Shown: piece by piece, positions 51,628 to 62,020 of the stretch | Numbering within the stretch: position 1 is the first letter of the stretch | How the letters are laid out: each line of letters begins with the position of its first letter | Assembly (NCBI RefSeq): GCF_026341815.1 | Contig: NZ_JAPENX010000001.1 | Span: 6,882,001-6,946,000 of the forward strand | Length of the DNA stretch: 64,000 nt | Reading direction: 5' to 3' | Source of the DNA: Streptomyces sp. NBC_00572 | Lineage (GTDB): Bacteria; Actinomycetota; Actinomycetes; Streptomycetales; Streptomycetaceae | Translations under genes and position numbers: made by a program | The notes under the pieces: generated by a model | Told to the model about the DNA's origin: nothing | What the model saw: only the letters and a program-made list of their open reading frames with translations | Databases searched by the model: none

Positions 51628-51741
51628 TCCGGCCACTTCCCCGGGGTTCGACGGGGGTTCGATTGCAGGCGTATGGCGGATGCATGACAAGGCCTCAACT
51701 CCCTTGAGTCACGCCCCTGGAGCGGCCAGGCTGCTGATCAC

Positions 51742-51768
51742 GCCGGGACCGGAACCACCGGTCCCGGC
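51742..51768 (+). terminator. Hairpin between the hydrolase and subtilisin genes
   Basis: Perfect 11-bp stem (GCCGGGACCGG / CCGGTCCCGGC) with a 5-base loop, 115 bases beyond the hydrolase stop. It could terminate that transcript or lie in the protease leader. Confidence 0.5.
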
Positions 51769-51853
51769 CGTGTACGTGGCCCCACGTGCACCCCCCACGG
51801 TCGCGCCGTCCCACCCTGCCGGGCGCGACGTCCATGAGGAGGAATCCCTCGTA

Positions 51854-53068
51854 ATGGCACTCCCGAAGAACACCCGGACCCGCTTCGCCGTCACGGCCTC
51901 CGTCGCCTCCGTGGCCGCACTGCTCGGCACCTTCGCCGCCGTCCCCGCCCAGGCGGCCCCCGCCGAAGGAACCGTTCTCGCGGCGGGTTCGGCGGACGCG
52001 GTACCCGGGAGCTACATCGTCACCCTCAAGCAGGGCACGGGCTTCAAGGCCGCCTCCGCCAAGGGACGGAAGCTGATAGCCGGTTACGGCGGCACCGTCC
52101 GCAAGACCTTCGGCGCCGCCGTCAACGGCTACACCGCGACCCTCGGCGAGACGGCGGCCCGACGGCTCGCCGCCGACCCGGCCGTCGCCTCCGTCGAGCA
52201 GAACCAGGTCGTCCACGCCGACGCGACCCAGACCAACGCCCCCTGGGGCCTGGACCGCATCGACCAGGCGAACCTGCCGCTCTCCGGCACGTACACCTAC
52301 CCCGACTCCGCCGGCAGCGGCGTCACGGCGTACGTGATCGACACCGGCGTCCGGATCAGCCACTCCCAGCTCGCCGGGCGAGCGGTGAACGGCTACGACG
52401 CCGTCGACGGCGACACCGTCGCCCAGGACGGCAACGGGCACGGCACCCACGTCGCCACGACGATCGCCGGAACCACCTACGGCGTGGCCAAGTCGGCGAA
52501 GATCGTGGCCGTCCGCGTGCTCGACAACAACGGCTCCGGCACCACGGCCGGCGTCATCGCGGGCATCGACTGGGTCACCGCCCACCACACCGCCGGTGCC
52601 CCTGCCGTCGCCAACCTCTCCCTCGGCGGCGGGGCGTCCACCGCCCTGGACAACGCGGTGAAGAACTCCATCGCCGACGGCGTCACCTACGCCGTCGCGG
52701 CGGGCAACTCCGGGGTCAACGCCTCCTCCTCGTCGCCCGCCCGGGTCGCGGAGGCCATCACGGTCGGCGCCACGAGCAACACCGACGCCAAGGCAAGCTG
52801 GTCCAACTACGGCTCGGTCCTCGACCTCTTCGCCCCCGGCGTGTCGATCACCGCGGGCTGGAACACCAGCGACACCGCCACCAACACCATCTCGGGCACC
52901 TCGATGGCCACCCCGCACGTCGCCGGTGCCGCCGCGATCTACCTCGCGGGCCACACCTCCGCGACGCCCGCCCAGGTCGCCTCCGCCCTCGTCAACGGCG
53001 CGACGACGGGCAAGGTGACCACCCCGGGCAGCGGCTCCCCGAACCGGCTCCTGAAGATCGTCCAGTAG
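51854..53068 (+). CDS. Secreted subtilisin-like serine protease (S8)
   Basis: A 404-residue secreted protease. Signal peptide about 1-35 (RFAVTASVASVAALLGTF, then QAAP). The pro-domain (about 36-125) has the I9-inhibitor pattern PGSYIVTLKQGTGF and ends VASVEQNQVVHA. Catalytic triad: Asp163 in AYVIDTGVRISHS, His196 in DGNGHGTHVATTIAG, Ser350 in ISGTSMATPHVAGAA; the oxyanion Asn is in VAAGNSGV. AGGAGG is present nine bases before ATG 51854. It likely digests extracellular protein. Single gene. Confidence 0.95.
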   Translation: MALPKNTRTRFAVTASVASVAALLGTFAAVPAQAAPAEGTVLAAGSADAVPGSYIVTLKQGTGFKAASAKGRKLIAGYGGTVRKTFGAAVNGYTATLGETAARRLAADPAVASVEQNQVVHADATQTNAPWGLDRIDQANLPLSGTYTYPDSAGSGVTAYVIDTGVRISHSQLAGRAVNGYDAVDGDTVAQDGNGHGTHVATTIAGTTYGVAKSAKIVAVRVLDNNGSGTTAGVIAGIDWVTAHHTAGAPAVANLSLGGGASTALDNAVKNSIADGVTYAVAAGNSGVNASSSSPARVAEAITVGATSNTDAKASWSNYGSVLDLFAPGVSITAGWNTSDTATNTISGTSMATPHVAGAAAIYLAGHTSATPAQVASALVNGATTGKVTTPGSGSPNRLLKIVQ

Positions 53069-53173
53069 CCCCGGTCCGACGACGCGACCACCCCGGAGGC
53101 AGCCGGCGCCTCCGGGGCGGTGTCACGCACCGGCCCCGCGGCGGGCGACCGCAGTCCTGAGAGGATCGACGAC

Positions 53174-54217
53174 ATGACCGTCCCGTTCCCCTCCGGCCCC
53201 CGACACCCCCACCCGCTCCAGGAGCCCCCGGTGCCCAGCCCCCTCGCGTACGCCGACATCAAGACCGCCGCCGACCGGATCGCCGGACACGTCCGCCCCG
53301 TCACGGTCGCCCACGCCGACCCCGGTGCCGAGCCGTACACGCTCCACCTCGCCCTGGAACTCATGCAGCACACCGGCTCCTTCAAGGCGCGCGGCGCGCA
53401 GAACTTCCTGCTCGCCCACCGCGAGGAAGGCACCCTCCCCGCCGCCGGGGTCACGATCGCCTCCGGCGGCAACGCGGGGCTCGCCTGCGCCTGGGCCGCA
53501 CTCCGGCAGGGCGTCCGGGCCACCGTCTTCCTGCCGACCACCGCGCCGAAGGTGAAGGCGGACAAGCTCGTCGGCTACGGCGCCGACGTCCGGCTCGTCG
53601 GCACCGAGTACGCCGAAGCGCTCGCCGCCTGCGAGGCGTTCGCCGCCGAGACAGGGGCGCTCGCCTCCCACGCGTACGACCATCCCCTGATCGCCGCCGG
53701 GGCCGGCACCCTGCTCGACGAGATCCACGACAGGATCCCGGACCTCGACACCGTCGTCGTCTCGGTCGGCGGGGGCGGCCTCTTCGCCGGCGTCGCCACC
53801 GCCGCGCGGCACCACGGCATCCGGACCGTCGCCGTCGAGCCCGAGAACAGCCGCGCCCTCGACGCCGCGCTCCGGGCCGGACACCCCGTCGACGTGACCG
53901 TCGACTCCGTCGCCGCCGACTCGCTCGGCGCCCGCCGAGCCTCCGCCACCGCCCTCGTGGCCGCCCAGCAGGACGGCGTCCGTACCGTCCTCGTCACCGA
54001 CGCCGAGATCAGCCGTGCCCGCCGGGCCCTGTGGGACGATCGCCGCCTCGCCGTCGAGCACGCGGCCGCCACCGCCCTGGCCGCCCTCACCGTCCCGGAC
54101 GCGCAGGGCGCGACGGACCACGGCTACCGCCCGGCCCCGGGCGAGAAGGTCTGTGTCGTGCTCTGCGGTGCCAACACGGACCCCACCGATCTCGCGCACA
54201 CCACAGAGACCGCGTAG
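53174..54217 (+). CDS. Threonine/serine dehydratase-family PLP enzyme
   Basis: A 347-residue fold-type II PLP enzyme. The Schiff-base Lys is in HTGSFKARGAQNF (about residue 71), the phosphate loop is in TIASGGNAGLACAW, the glycine loop is VVSVGGGGLFAGVATAA, and GEKVCVVLCGANTDP carries the ring contact. This matches threonine dehydratase (ilvA/tdcB-like) or serine/threonine ammonia lyase relatives without the C-terminal regulatory ACT domain, so likely catabolic. ATG 53174 has GAGAGGA eight bases upstream. A start at a downstream GTG (53231) is also possible. Confidence 0.88.
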   Translation: MTVPFPSGPRHPHPLQEPPVPSPLAYADIKTAADRIAGHVRPVTVAHADPGAEPYTLHLALELMQHTGSFKARGAQNFLLAHREEGTLPAAGVTIASGGNAGLACAWAALRQGVRATVFLPTTAPKVKADKLVGYGADVRLVGTEYAEALAACEAFAAETGALASHAYDHPLIAAGAGTLLDEIHDRIPDLDTVVVSVGGGGLFAGVATAARHHGIRTVAVEPENSRALDAALRAGHPVDVTVDSVAADSLGARRASATALVAAQQDGVRTVLVTDAEISRARRALWDDRRLAVEHAAATALAALTVPDAQGATDHGYRPAPGEKVCVVLCGANTDPTDLAHTTETA

Positions 54218-54224
54218 CACGCTC

Positions 54225-54767
54225 ATGGGCCGTTCCCACCCCGAAGGACCCCTCGTCCACCCCGACGACCCGGCGTTCCGGGCCTGGCTCCGGGCGCTCT
54301 CCCGCGCTCTCGACCGCGACTTCGAGGAGGACCTCGGCTCACCGGGCAGCCTCGGCTTCCTCCGGTCGGCCTTCACCCACAACGGTGCCGTCCCGGCGCC
54401 CTACTTCGCGCCCATCGTGGACGAGCACAGGCGGATCCACGCCGAGCGCATCGTGACCGTGCTGCTCGCACAGGCACTCACGGACACGGGCCGTGCCTTC
54501 GACGTACCGGTCCGCTACGAGTGGTCCGACGAGCGCGATGCGATCGGTCAGGTCACCGTCGGCCACGAGACCGTGTGGGGCCTCGACCCGGTCGACATCG
54601 CCGTCGAGGCGGCGGAGGGCGTGCAGTGCCACCTCGCCGACCGCGAGCTACTGGTCTGGCCGCTCTGCCCCGCCCACCGCACGGGACCCCACGCCACCCG
54701 CACCCCCACCGGCGCCGCCTGGGTCTGCTCGGTCGTCGCCCACGTGGTGGCACCGATCCCGGCCTGA
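54225..54767 (+). CDS. Uncharacterised protein
   Basis: A 180-residue cytoplasmic protein. I do not recognise a domain. It has PDDPAFRAWLRALSRALDRDFEEDL at the N-terminus, a helical middle ERIVTVLLAQALTDTGRAF and a Cys/His C-terminus (VWPLCPAHRTGPHATRT). The latter C-x3-H-x4-H pattern could bind metal but does not match a known finger. Seven bases after the dehydratase stop, so probably the same transcript. ATG 54225 has no clear ribosome binding site. Confidence 0.7.
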   Translation: MGRSHPEGPLVHPDDPAFRAWLRALSRALDRDFEEDLGSPGSLGFLRSAFTHNGAVPAPYFAPIVDEHRRIHAERIVTVLLAQALTDTGRAFDVPVRYEWSDERDAIGQVTVGHETVWGLDPVDIAVEAAEGVQCHLADRELLVWPLCPAHRTGPHATRTPTGAAWVCSVVAHVVAPIPA

Positions 54768-54819
54768 GCCCCCGGAGCCGGTGGCGTGGAGCGCTCGCTC
54801 GGTACGTCAGGATGGGGGC

Positions 54820-55353
54820 ATGACCGAAATTCGTACCCCCCGTCTCATCCTCCGGCGCTGGAGCGACGACGACCTTGTCCCGCTGGCCGAGATCAACGCC
54901 GACTCCGAGGTGATGCGCTGGATCGGAGACGGCTCGGTCCGGGATCTGGAGCAGACCGCCGAGGACATCGAGCGGTACGAGGAGGAGTGGGACGAGGAGG
55001 GCTTCGGGATCTTCGCCGTCGAGCTCATCGCCTCGGGCGAGCTGATCGGCTTCGCCGGACTGTCCCTGCCCGAGTTCCTCCCCGAGGTGATGCCGGACGT
55101 GGAGATCGGCTGGCGGCTCGGCAGGCAGTTCTGGGGACAGGGATACGCCTCCGAGGCCGCCCACGCGGTCCTGGAGTTCGCGCTCCAGGACCGCGGGCTC
55201 GACAAGGTCGTCGCCATCACCCACATCAGCAACCAGGCCTCCGAGAACGTCATCGGCAAGCTCGGCATGACCGAGGAGCGCGAGACGAACCATCCGGCCT
55301 TCGGCGTGCCCCTGCGGGTCTACGCGATCGACCTCACCGAGTACGAGGCCTGA
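54820..55353 (+). CDS. GNAT-family N-acetyltransferase (RimJ/RimL type)
   Basis: A 177-residue acyltransferase. The start MTEIRTPRLILRRWSDDDL is the RimL/RimJ signature. Acetyl-CoA binding is in EIGWRLGRQFWGQGYASEAAHAVLEFA (Q/R-x-x-G-x-G/A form), and the C-terminal NQASENVIGKLGM helix is typical. Substrate unknown; may acetylate a small molecule or ribosomal protein. GGGGG lies four bases upstream of ATG 54820. Convergent with the serine hydrolase gene. Confidence 0.9.
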   Translation: MTEIRTPRLILRRWSDDDLVPLAEINADSEVMRWIGDGSVRDLEQTAEDIERYEEEWDEEGFGIFAVELIASGELIGFAGLSLPEFLPEVMPDVEIGWRLGRQFWGQGYASEAAHAVLEFALQDRGLDKVVAITHISNQASENVIGKLGMTEERETNHPAFGVPLRVYAIDLTEYEA

Positions 55354-55388
55354 CCCCCGGGGCCGGATCCCCGGGGGCGAAGGGTCCC

Positions 55389-56654
55389 TCAGTGACGCTC
55401 GGGCAGGTCCCGCTCGGCCGGGAGCGAGGTGAGGTCACGGGCCGAGGGCGAGGCGGCGGCGCGCGAGGACGCCGCGGGCGCCGGCTTCTTGCCGCAGAAC
55501 GCGGCCTCCAGCGTCCCGCCGAGCGCCGTGTTGGCGGCACCGTGGTTGGAGGTGTTCGCCATCGCCGAGAGGCTGCGCCGCCCGTCGCGGGTCGAGAAGG
55601 TGTACGTGTAGAAGCCCTGCACGGTGCCGGTGTGCCCGTAGATCTGCGTACCGCACGACAGGTTGTAGCGGCGCAGGCCGAGCCCGTAGAACCGGGTGTT
55701 GGTGGCGTCGGTCGGCGTGACCGTCGTCATGGCCTCCATCATCGCCGGGGACAGCAGCCGGCCGCGCATCAGCGCGCTGGTGAAGGTGTTCAGGTCGGCG
55801 GGGCTGGAGATGACGGCCCCGGCCGACTGGGCCCAGGACACGGTCTGCTCGGTGGAGTCCACGAGCGCGCCGCCGGCCTCGTCGGGGTGCAGGTAGCCGC
55901 GTACGTGGTTGCCCTTGATCCGGGTGTCGGGGTGCACGTACGAGGTCTTGCCGAGCTTCAGCGGCTTGAAGATGCGGCGCTCGTAGGCGTCGGCCACGGG
56001 CCCGCCCGTGAGCTTCTCGATCAGCATGCCGACGACCACGAAGTTGGCGTTCGAGTACTGGTAGGAGACGCCGGGCTCGGTGGTCCGCGGCTCGCTCAGC
56101 GAGAGGTCGACGAGCTCCTGGTAGCTGAACACCCGGTTCCGGACGGCCTCGAAGCCGGGCACCGTGTGCTCGAACATCGCGTTCGTGTAGTCGGCGAGAC
56201 CGCTGCGGTGGGTCAGCAGATGACGGACCGTGATGCGGTCGTCGGGGAGCAGGCCGGGGAGGTACGTGTTCACCGGGACGTCCAGCTCCAGCTTGCCCTC
56301 CTCGACCAGCTGGAGGAGCACGACCGCGGAGAACGTCTTGCTGACGCTGCCGATCCGGAAGCGCGCATGGATGTCCATGGGGTTGCCCGAGACCCGGTCC
56401 TGGACACCGGCGGTGCGGATCCGGACGCCGTCGGGGCCGGTGAAGCGAGCCATCGCCCCCGGAGCCCCGTTGTTCATGGCCGAGTTCAACGCGGCGACCA
56501 CGCCGTCCATGTCGGGTGCGGGGACGGCGGGTGTCTCGGTGGCGGCCGCGGGGACGGGAGTGGCGAACGCGCTGGTGGCGGGGACGACGCCCGCGGCGAG
56601 CGCGGCGATCAGGGTGGCGCTCACGGCCAGGCGTCGGTTCGACGACAGGGGCAC
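55389..56654 (-). CDS. Secreted beta-lactamase-fold serine hydrolase
   Basis: A 421-residue protein with a signal peptide (LAVSATLIAALAAGVVPATS; cleavage near AFATP). The beta-lactamase/DD-peptidase triad: S103-V-S-K106 in RIGSVSKTF, YSN in YQYSNANFVVVG (about 195) and HTG in IYGHTGTVQGF (about 330). Members act as D-Ala-D-Ala carboxypeptidases, esterases or beta-lactamases; this one is likely a D-alanyl-D-alanine carboxypeptidase or esterase. It starts at GTG 56654, with GAGGA upstream. An Ala-rich C-terminal tail follows a helix with a Cys (AAFCGKK). Confidence 0.87.
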   Translation of the reverse strand: MPLSSNRRLAVSATLIAALAAGVVPATSAFATPVPAAATETPAVPAPDMDGVVAALNSAMNNGAPGAMARFTGPDGVRIRTAGVQDRVSGNPMDIHARFRIGSVSKTFSAVVLLQLVEEGKLELDVPVNTYLPGLLPDDRITVRHLLTHRSGLADYTNAMFEHTVPGFEAVRNRVFSYQELVDLSLSEPRTTEPGVSYQYSNANFVVVGMLIEKLTGGPVADAYERRIFKPLKLGKTSYVHPDTRIKGNHVRGYLHPDEAGGALVDSTEQTVSWAQSAGAVISSPADLNTFTSALMRGRLLSPAMMEAMTTVTPTDATNTRFYGLGLRRYNLSCGTQIYGHTGTVQGFYTYTFSTRDGRRSLSAMANTSNHGAANTALGGTLEAAFCGKKPAPAASSRAAASPSARDLTSLPAERDLPERH

Positions 56655-56880
56655 GGTGATTCCTCGACTTCTTCCGAATCGTTCGGCACGGCGCACGGCA
56701 GCGGTGCGCCGAAGGGCACGGGAACACCTGACCGCGAGGCCTGGCTCCGATACCCATGGATCATGAGTGCCAACGTCCGAAAACGGTTCCTGACACGGGA
56801 AACGGGTTGTGGATCCAGTAACTCCGCATCCGTCGTCCGCCACCGCTGTCCGTCATGCGCCATCCGCCGTCCGGCATGCG

Positions 56881-56918
56881 CCGGGCCCGGCCGACTGTTG
56901 CGCGTCGGCCGGGCCCGG
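56881..56918 (-). terminator. Strong terminator after katG
   Basis: Perfect 15-bp stem (CCGGGCCCGGCCGAC / GTCGGCCGGGCCCGG) with an 8-base loop, 14 bases past the katG stop. Confidence 0.85.
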
Positions 56919-56931
56919 GGGCGGACAGGGA

Positions 56932-59151
<2,220 letters not shown>

Positions 59152-59239
59152 GGGAATCCTTCCGGACGGGGCGGATCGCGGTGCTCAGCCGGGGCGGGCA
59201 CCAGCGGGGCCTTGCGCCCGACCGGAGCCATGATGTGCC

Positions 59240-59280
59240 TTGGCTATTGCCGGAACCGATCCTACGATGGACAGAGTCCA
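59240..59280 (+). promoter_or_regulatory. Promoter and Fur-family operator upstream of the regulator
   Basis: TTGGCT (59240-59245), 17-base spacer and TACGAT (59263-59268), followed by TGGAC-AGA-GTCCA (59268-59280), a perfect 5-bp palindrome at about the transcription start. It lies 42 bases before the Fur-family ATG, so autoregulation fits. Confidence 0.6.
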
Positions 59281-59321
59281 AGTCAAGAACCACGCGAACC
59301 ATCCGAAGGGGTGAGCCGAAA

Positions 59322-59732
59322 ATGAGCGACCTGCTGGAGCGCCTGCGTGCGCGCGGCTGGCGGATGACGTCCCAGCGGCGCGTCGTCGCGGAGGTCCTCG
59401 CCGGCGAGCACGTGCACCTCACGGCCGACGAGGTGCACGCCGGCGCCGCGGCGCGTCTGCCGGAGATCGCGCGGGCGACCGTCTACAACACCCTGGGCGA
59501 ACTGGTCGCCCTCGGGGAGGTGGTGGAACTCTCCACCGACGGCCGGGCGAAGCGGTACGACCCGAACGCGCACCACCCGCACCAGCACCTGGTCTGCTCG
59601 AACTGCGGGATCATCCGCGACGTCCACCCGACGGGGGACCCGCTGACGGCCCTCCCGCCCGCGGAGCGGTTCGGCTTCACCGTGTCGAAGGCGGATGTGA
59701 CGTACCGCGGGCTCTGCCCCGCCTGCGCCTGA
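59322..59732 (+). CDS. Fur/PerR/CatR-family peroxide-sensing repressor
   Basis: A 136-residue metal-dependent repressor. The N-terminal winged helix includes RMTSQRRVVAEVLAGEH (about 14-30) and ARATVYNTLGELVALGEV. Metal-site features are HHPHQHLVCSNCG (C92, C95) and a final CPAC (C132, C135), the structural zinc tetrad of PerR/FurA types. It is divergent from katG. I infer a peroxide sensor that represses katG and itself. GGGGTGAG sits seven bases before ATG 59322. Confidence 0.9.
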   Translation: MSDLLERLRARGWRMTSQRRVVAEVLAGEHVHLTADEVHAGAAARLPEIARATVYNTLGELVALGEVVELSTDGRAKRYDPNAHHPHQHLVCSNCGIIRDVHPTGDPLTALPPAERFGFTVSKADVTYRGLCPACA

Positions 59733-59757
59733 CCGGGCCGTGCCCGACCGGTTCTGA

Positions 59758-59800
59758 AAACGGCACCCGACCGGGCTCGCGAAACGGCACCCGACCGGGC
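59758..59800. repeat. Direct repeat downstream of the Fur-family gene
   Basis: AAACGGCACCCGACCGGGC at 59758-59776 and again at 59782-59800 (24-base period), with a weaker third copy just upstream. Confidence 0.7.
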
Positions 59801-59812
59801 CCTCGAAATGCA

Positions 59813-59845
59813 GGAGCCCCTCCACCGGGTCGGTGGAGGGGCTCC
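59813..59845. terminator. Bidirectional terminator between fur-family and tpx genes
   Basis: Perfect 14-bp stem (GGAGCCCCTCCACC and complement) with a 5-base loop, between convergent stops. Confidence 0.9.
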
Positions 59846-59873
59846 CGTGCGTCGCCGTGATCCGGCGGCGTTC

Positions 59874-60374
59874 CTACTTCAGGGCCGCGAGGGCGTCTTC
59901 GTAGCTGGGCTCCTCGGCGATCTCGCCCACGAGCTGCGCGTGCAGGACGGTGTCGTTCTCGTCGAGGACGACGACCGCGCGGGCGGTCAGGCCGGCCAGC
60001 GGGCCGTCTGCGATCTCCACGCCGTAGTTGGTGTGGAACTCACGGCCGCGGAGCGTCGAGAGGCTCTTGACGTTCTCCAGGCCCTCGGCGCCGCAGAAGC
60101 GCGCCTGGGCGAAGGGGAGGTCGGCGGAGATGCAGAGCACCACCGTGTTCTCCAGCTCGCCGACCTTCTCGTTGAAGGCGCGCACGGAGGACGCGCACGT
60201 CGGGGTGTCGACGCTCGGGAAGATGTTGAGGACCTTGCGCTGACCGGCGTAGTCCTTCAGCGACGTGTCCGCGAGGCCCGCGGCGACGAGCGTGAAGTCA
60301 GGAGCCTGGCTTCCCGGGGTCGGCAGGGTGCCGTTGACCTGCACCGGGCTGCCCTTCAGCGTGACCTGGGCCAT
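59874..60374 (-). CDS. tpx: Thiol peroxidase (Tpx)
   Basis: A 166-residue peroxiredoxin. The peroxidatic Cys60 lies in PSVDTPTCASSVRAF, and the resolving Cys94 in AQARFCGAEGLENV; both match the atypical two-Cys Tpx family. It also has the starting MAQVTLKGSPVQVNG and ends SYEDALAAL. It reduces lipid and hydrogen peroxides using thioredoxin. GGAG precedes ATG 60374 by seven bases. It lies beside the katG-Fur locus, so oxidative-stress genes group here. Confidence 0.95.
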   Translation of the reverse strand: MAQVTLKGSPVQVNGTLPTPGSQAPDFTLVAAGLADTSLKDYAGQRKVLNIFPSVDTPTCASSVRAFNEKVGELENTVVLCISADLPFAQARFCGAEGLENVKSLSTLRGREFHTNYGVEIADGPLAGLTARAVVVLDENDTVLHAQLVGEIAEEPSYEDALAALK

Positions 60375-60645
60375 GGGGGATCTCCTTCGGACGAGGTAGG
60401 TGACAACGGGGGAATCGTACGGCGTGCCGAGCCGCCCACCGGACATCGCCGTCCGGTCGCGCCCGGCGGTGCCGACGGTCTGTCATTCACACACATGAAC
60501 GCATCGTGCGCCCTCGTGTCCGTCCGAGCTGGTGAAACCGTTCATCCGGCACTCATCTCGCCACCTTGACGCCACTGGTTCAGACCTTTAGGTTCCACCC
60601 TCGACAGTCACCAAGCGTTCACATATCTGAAGAAGGAGCAACCTC

Positions 60646-61869
60646 ATGTTCATATGGCGTGATGGTTCCCATGCGAAGCGCAGGGGAAGGAGTGCGCTGC
60701 TCGCCGCCCCCGCGCTGGCCGCCACGCTCCTGGCCGCACTCGTCGCCGGCTCCGGGGGCGGCCGCGCCGAAGCGGCCCCCACCACGTTCGTCCACCCCGG
60801 CGTCCTGGTCTCCCGTGGCCAGCTCGACTTCACCCGGGAGCAGGTCAACGCCGGGGCACAGCCCTGGAAGGGCGCCTACGACCAGATGATGGGGAGCAAG
60901 TACGCCTCACTCTCCCGGGTTCCGAAGCCCCGCTCGGTCGTGGAGTGCGGCTCGTACTCGAACCCGAACAACGGTTGCACCGACGAGCGCGAGGACGCCA
61001 TCGCCGCGTACACGCTCTCCCTCGCCTGGTACGTCACGCGGGACAGCCGGTACGCCCAGAAGGCCATCGAGATCATGGACGCCTGGTCCGGAGTGATCAC
61101 GGACCACACCAACTCCAACGCGCCCCTGCAGACGGGCTGGGCCGGATCCTCCTGGCCGCGGGCCGCCGAGATCCTCCGCTACACCTACACCGGCTGGCCC
61201 CAGGTCCGTGTCGACCGCTTCAAGACCATGCTGCGCACCGTCTACCTCCCCGAGGTCACCAACGGCTCCCAGTCCAACGGCAACTGGGAGCTGAGCATGA
61301 CCGAGGCCGCCATCGGCATCGCCGTCTTCCTGGAGGACCGAGCCGCCTACGACAAGGCCGTGGGCAAGTTCCGCGGCCGCGTCCCCGCGTACATCTACCT
61401 GGCGAGCGACGGCGCCCTGCCGAAGGCCGCGCCGGGCAGCGGCCTCGACACGCGCGATGAGATCGTCCGGTACTGGCAGGGCCAGACCACCTTCGTCGAC
61501 GGCCTCACCCAGGAGACCTGCCGCGACCTCACCCACACCGGCTACGGCCTGTCCGCCATCTCGCACATCGCCGAGACCAGCCGCATCCAGGGCCAGGACC
61601 TCTACCCCGAGGTCGCCGACCGGCTCCGGCACGCCCTCGGCCTCCAGGCCAAGTACGAGCTGGGCACGGCGGTCCCGAGCTGGCTCTGCGGCGGCACGCT
61701 CAAGGATCACCTGGGGCCGGTCACCGAGGTGGGATTCAACGCGCTCCACCACCGCATGGGGTACGGGATGACGAACACCCAGAACCTCACCGAGTCCCGG
61801 CGTCCGGCGGGTACCAACAACCTCTTCGTCGCCTGGGAGACCCTCACCCACGCCGGCAACTCCCGCTGA
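60646..61869 (+). CDS. Secreted alginate lyase-family protein
   Basis: A 407-residue secreted protein. Signal peptide about 1-43 (ALLAAPALAATLLAALVAG; cleavage near AEAAPT). The mature protein is helical, with an (alpha/alpha) toroid-like pattern: HPGVLVSRGQLDFTREQVNAG, DEREDAIAAYTLSLAWYVT, NAPLQTGWAGSSWPRAAEILRYTY, SQSNGNWELSMTEAAIG (catalytic Asn/His region) and a Tyr in THTGYGLSAISHI. It fits the alginate lyase family of PF05426 (PL5-like). AAGGAG precedes ATG 60646. Single gene near GH16. Confidence 0.88.
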   Translation: MFIWRDGSHAKRRGRSALLAAPALAATLLAALVAGSGGGRAEAAPTTFVHPGVLVSRGQLDFTREQVNAGAQPWKGAYDQMMGSKYASLSRVPKPRSVVECGSYSNPNNGCTDEREDAIAAYTLSLAWYVTRDSRYAQKAIEIMDAWSGVITDHTNSNAPLQTGWAGSSWPRAAEILRYTYTGWPQVRVDRFKTMLRTVYLPEVTNGSQSNGNWELSMTEAAIGIAVFLEDRAAYDKAVGKFRGRVPAYIYLASDGALPKAAPGSGLDTRDEIVRYWQGQTTFVDGLTQETCRDLTHTGYGLSAISHIAETSRIQGQDLYPEVADRLRHALGLQAKYELGTAVPSWLCGGTLKDHLGPVTEVGFNALHHRMGYGMTNTQNLTESRRPAGTNNLFVAWETLTHAGNSR

Positions 61870-61943
61870 GCCGAGGGCGTGAGGGAGGTCCGTACCTCTT
61901 GACGCCCCCTTACTTCACTTCTTAAATCATGGGGTCTGTCAAG

Positions 61944-61974
61944 GCTCTTGCCGTGTCATGTGCATGGTAAGAGC
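61944..61974. promoter_or_regulatory. Inverted repeat upstream of the GH16 gene
   Basis: GCTCTTGCC / GGTAAGAGC, complementary at eight of nine pairs, arms separated by 13 bases and ending 46 bases before the GH16 start. Candidate operator. Confidence 0.4.
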
Positions 61975-61991
61975 CATGTCCCCCACACCCG

Positions 61992-62019
61992 ACGGAAGTG
62001 AGAGTACGGAAGTGAGAGT
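61992..62019. repeat. 14-bp tandem duplication over the GH16 ribosome-binding region
   Basis: ACGGAAGTGAGAGT occurs twice back to back (61992-62005 and 62006-62019), just before ATG 62021. Each copy carries a purine-rich Shine-Dalgarno-like stretch. Confidence 0.85.
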
Positions 62020-62020
62020 C

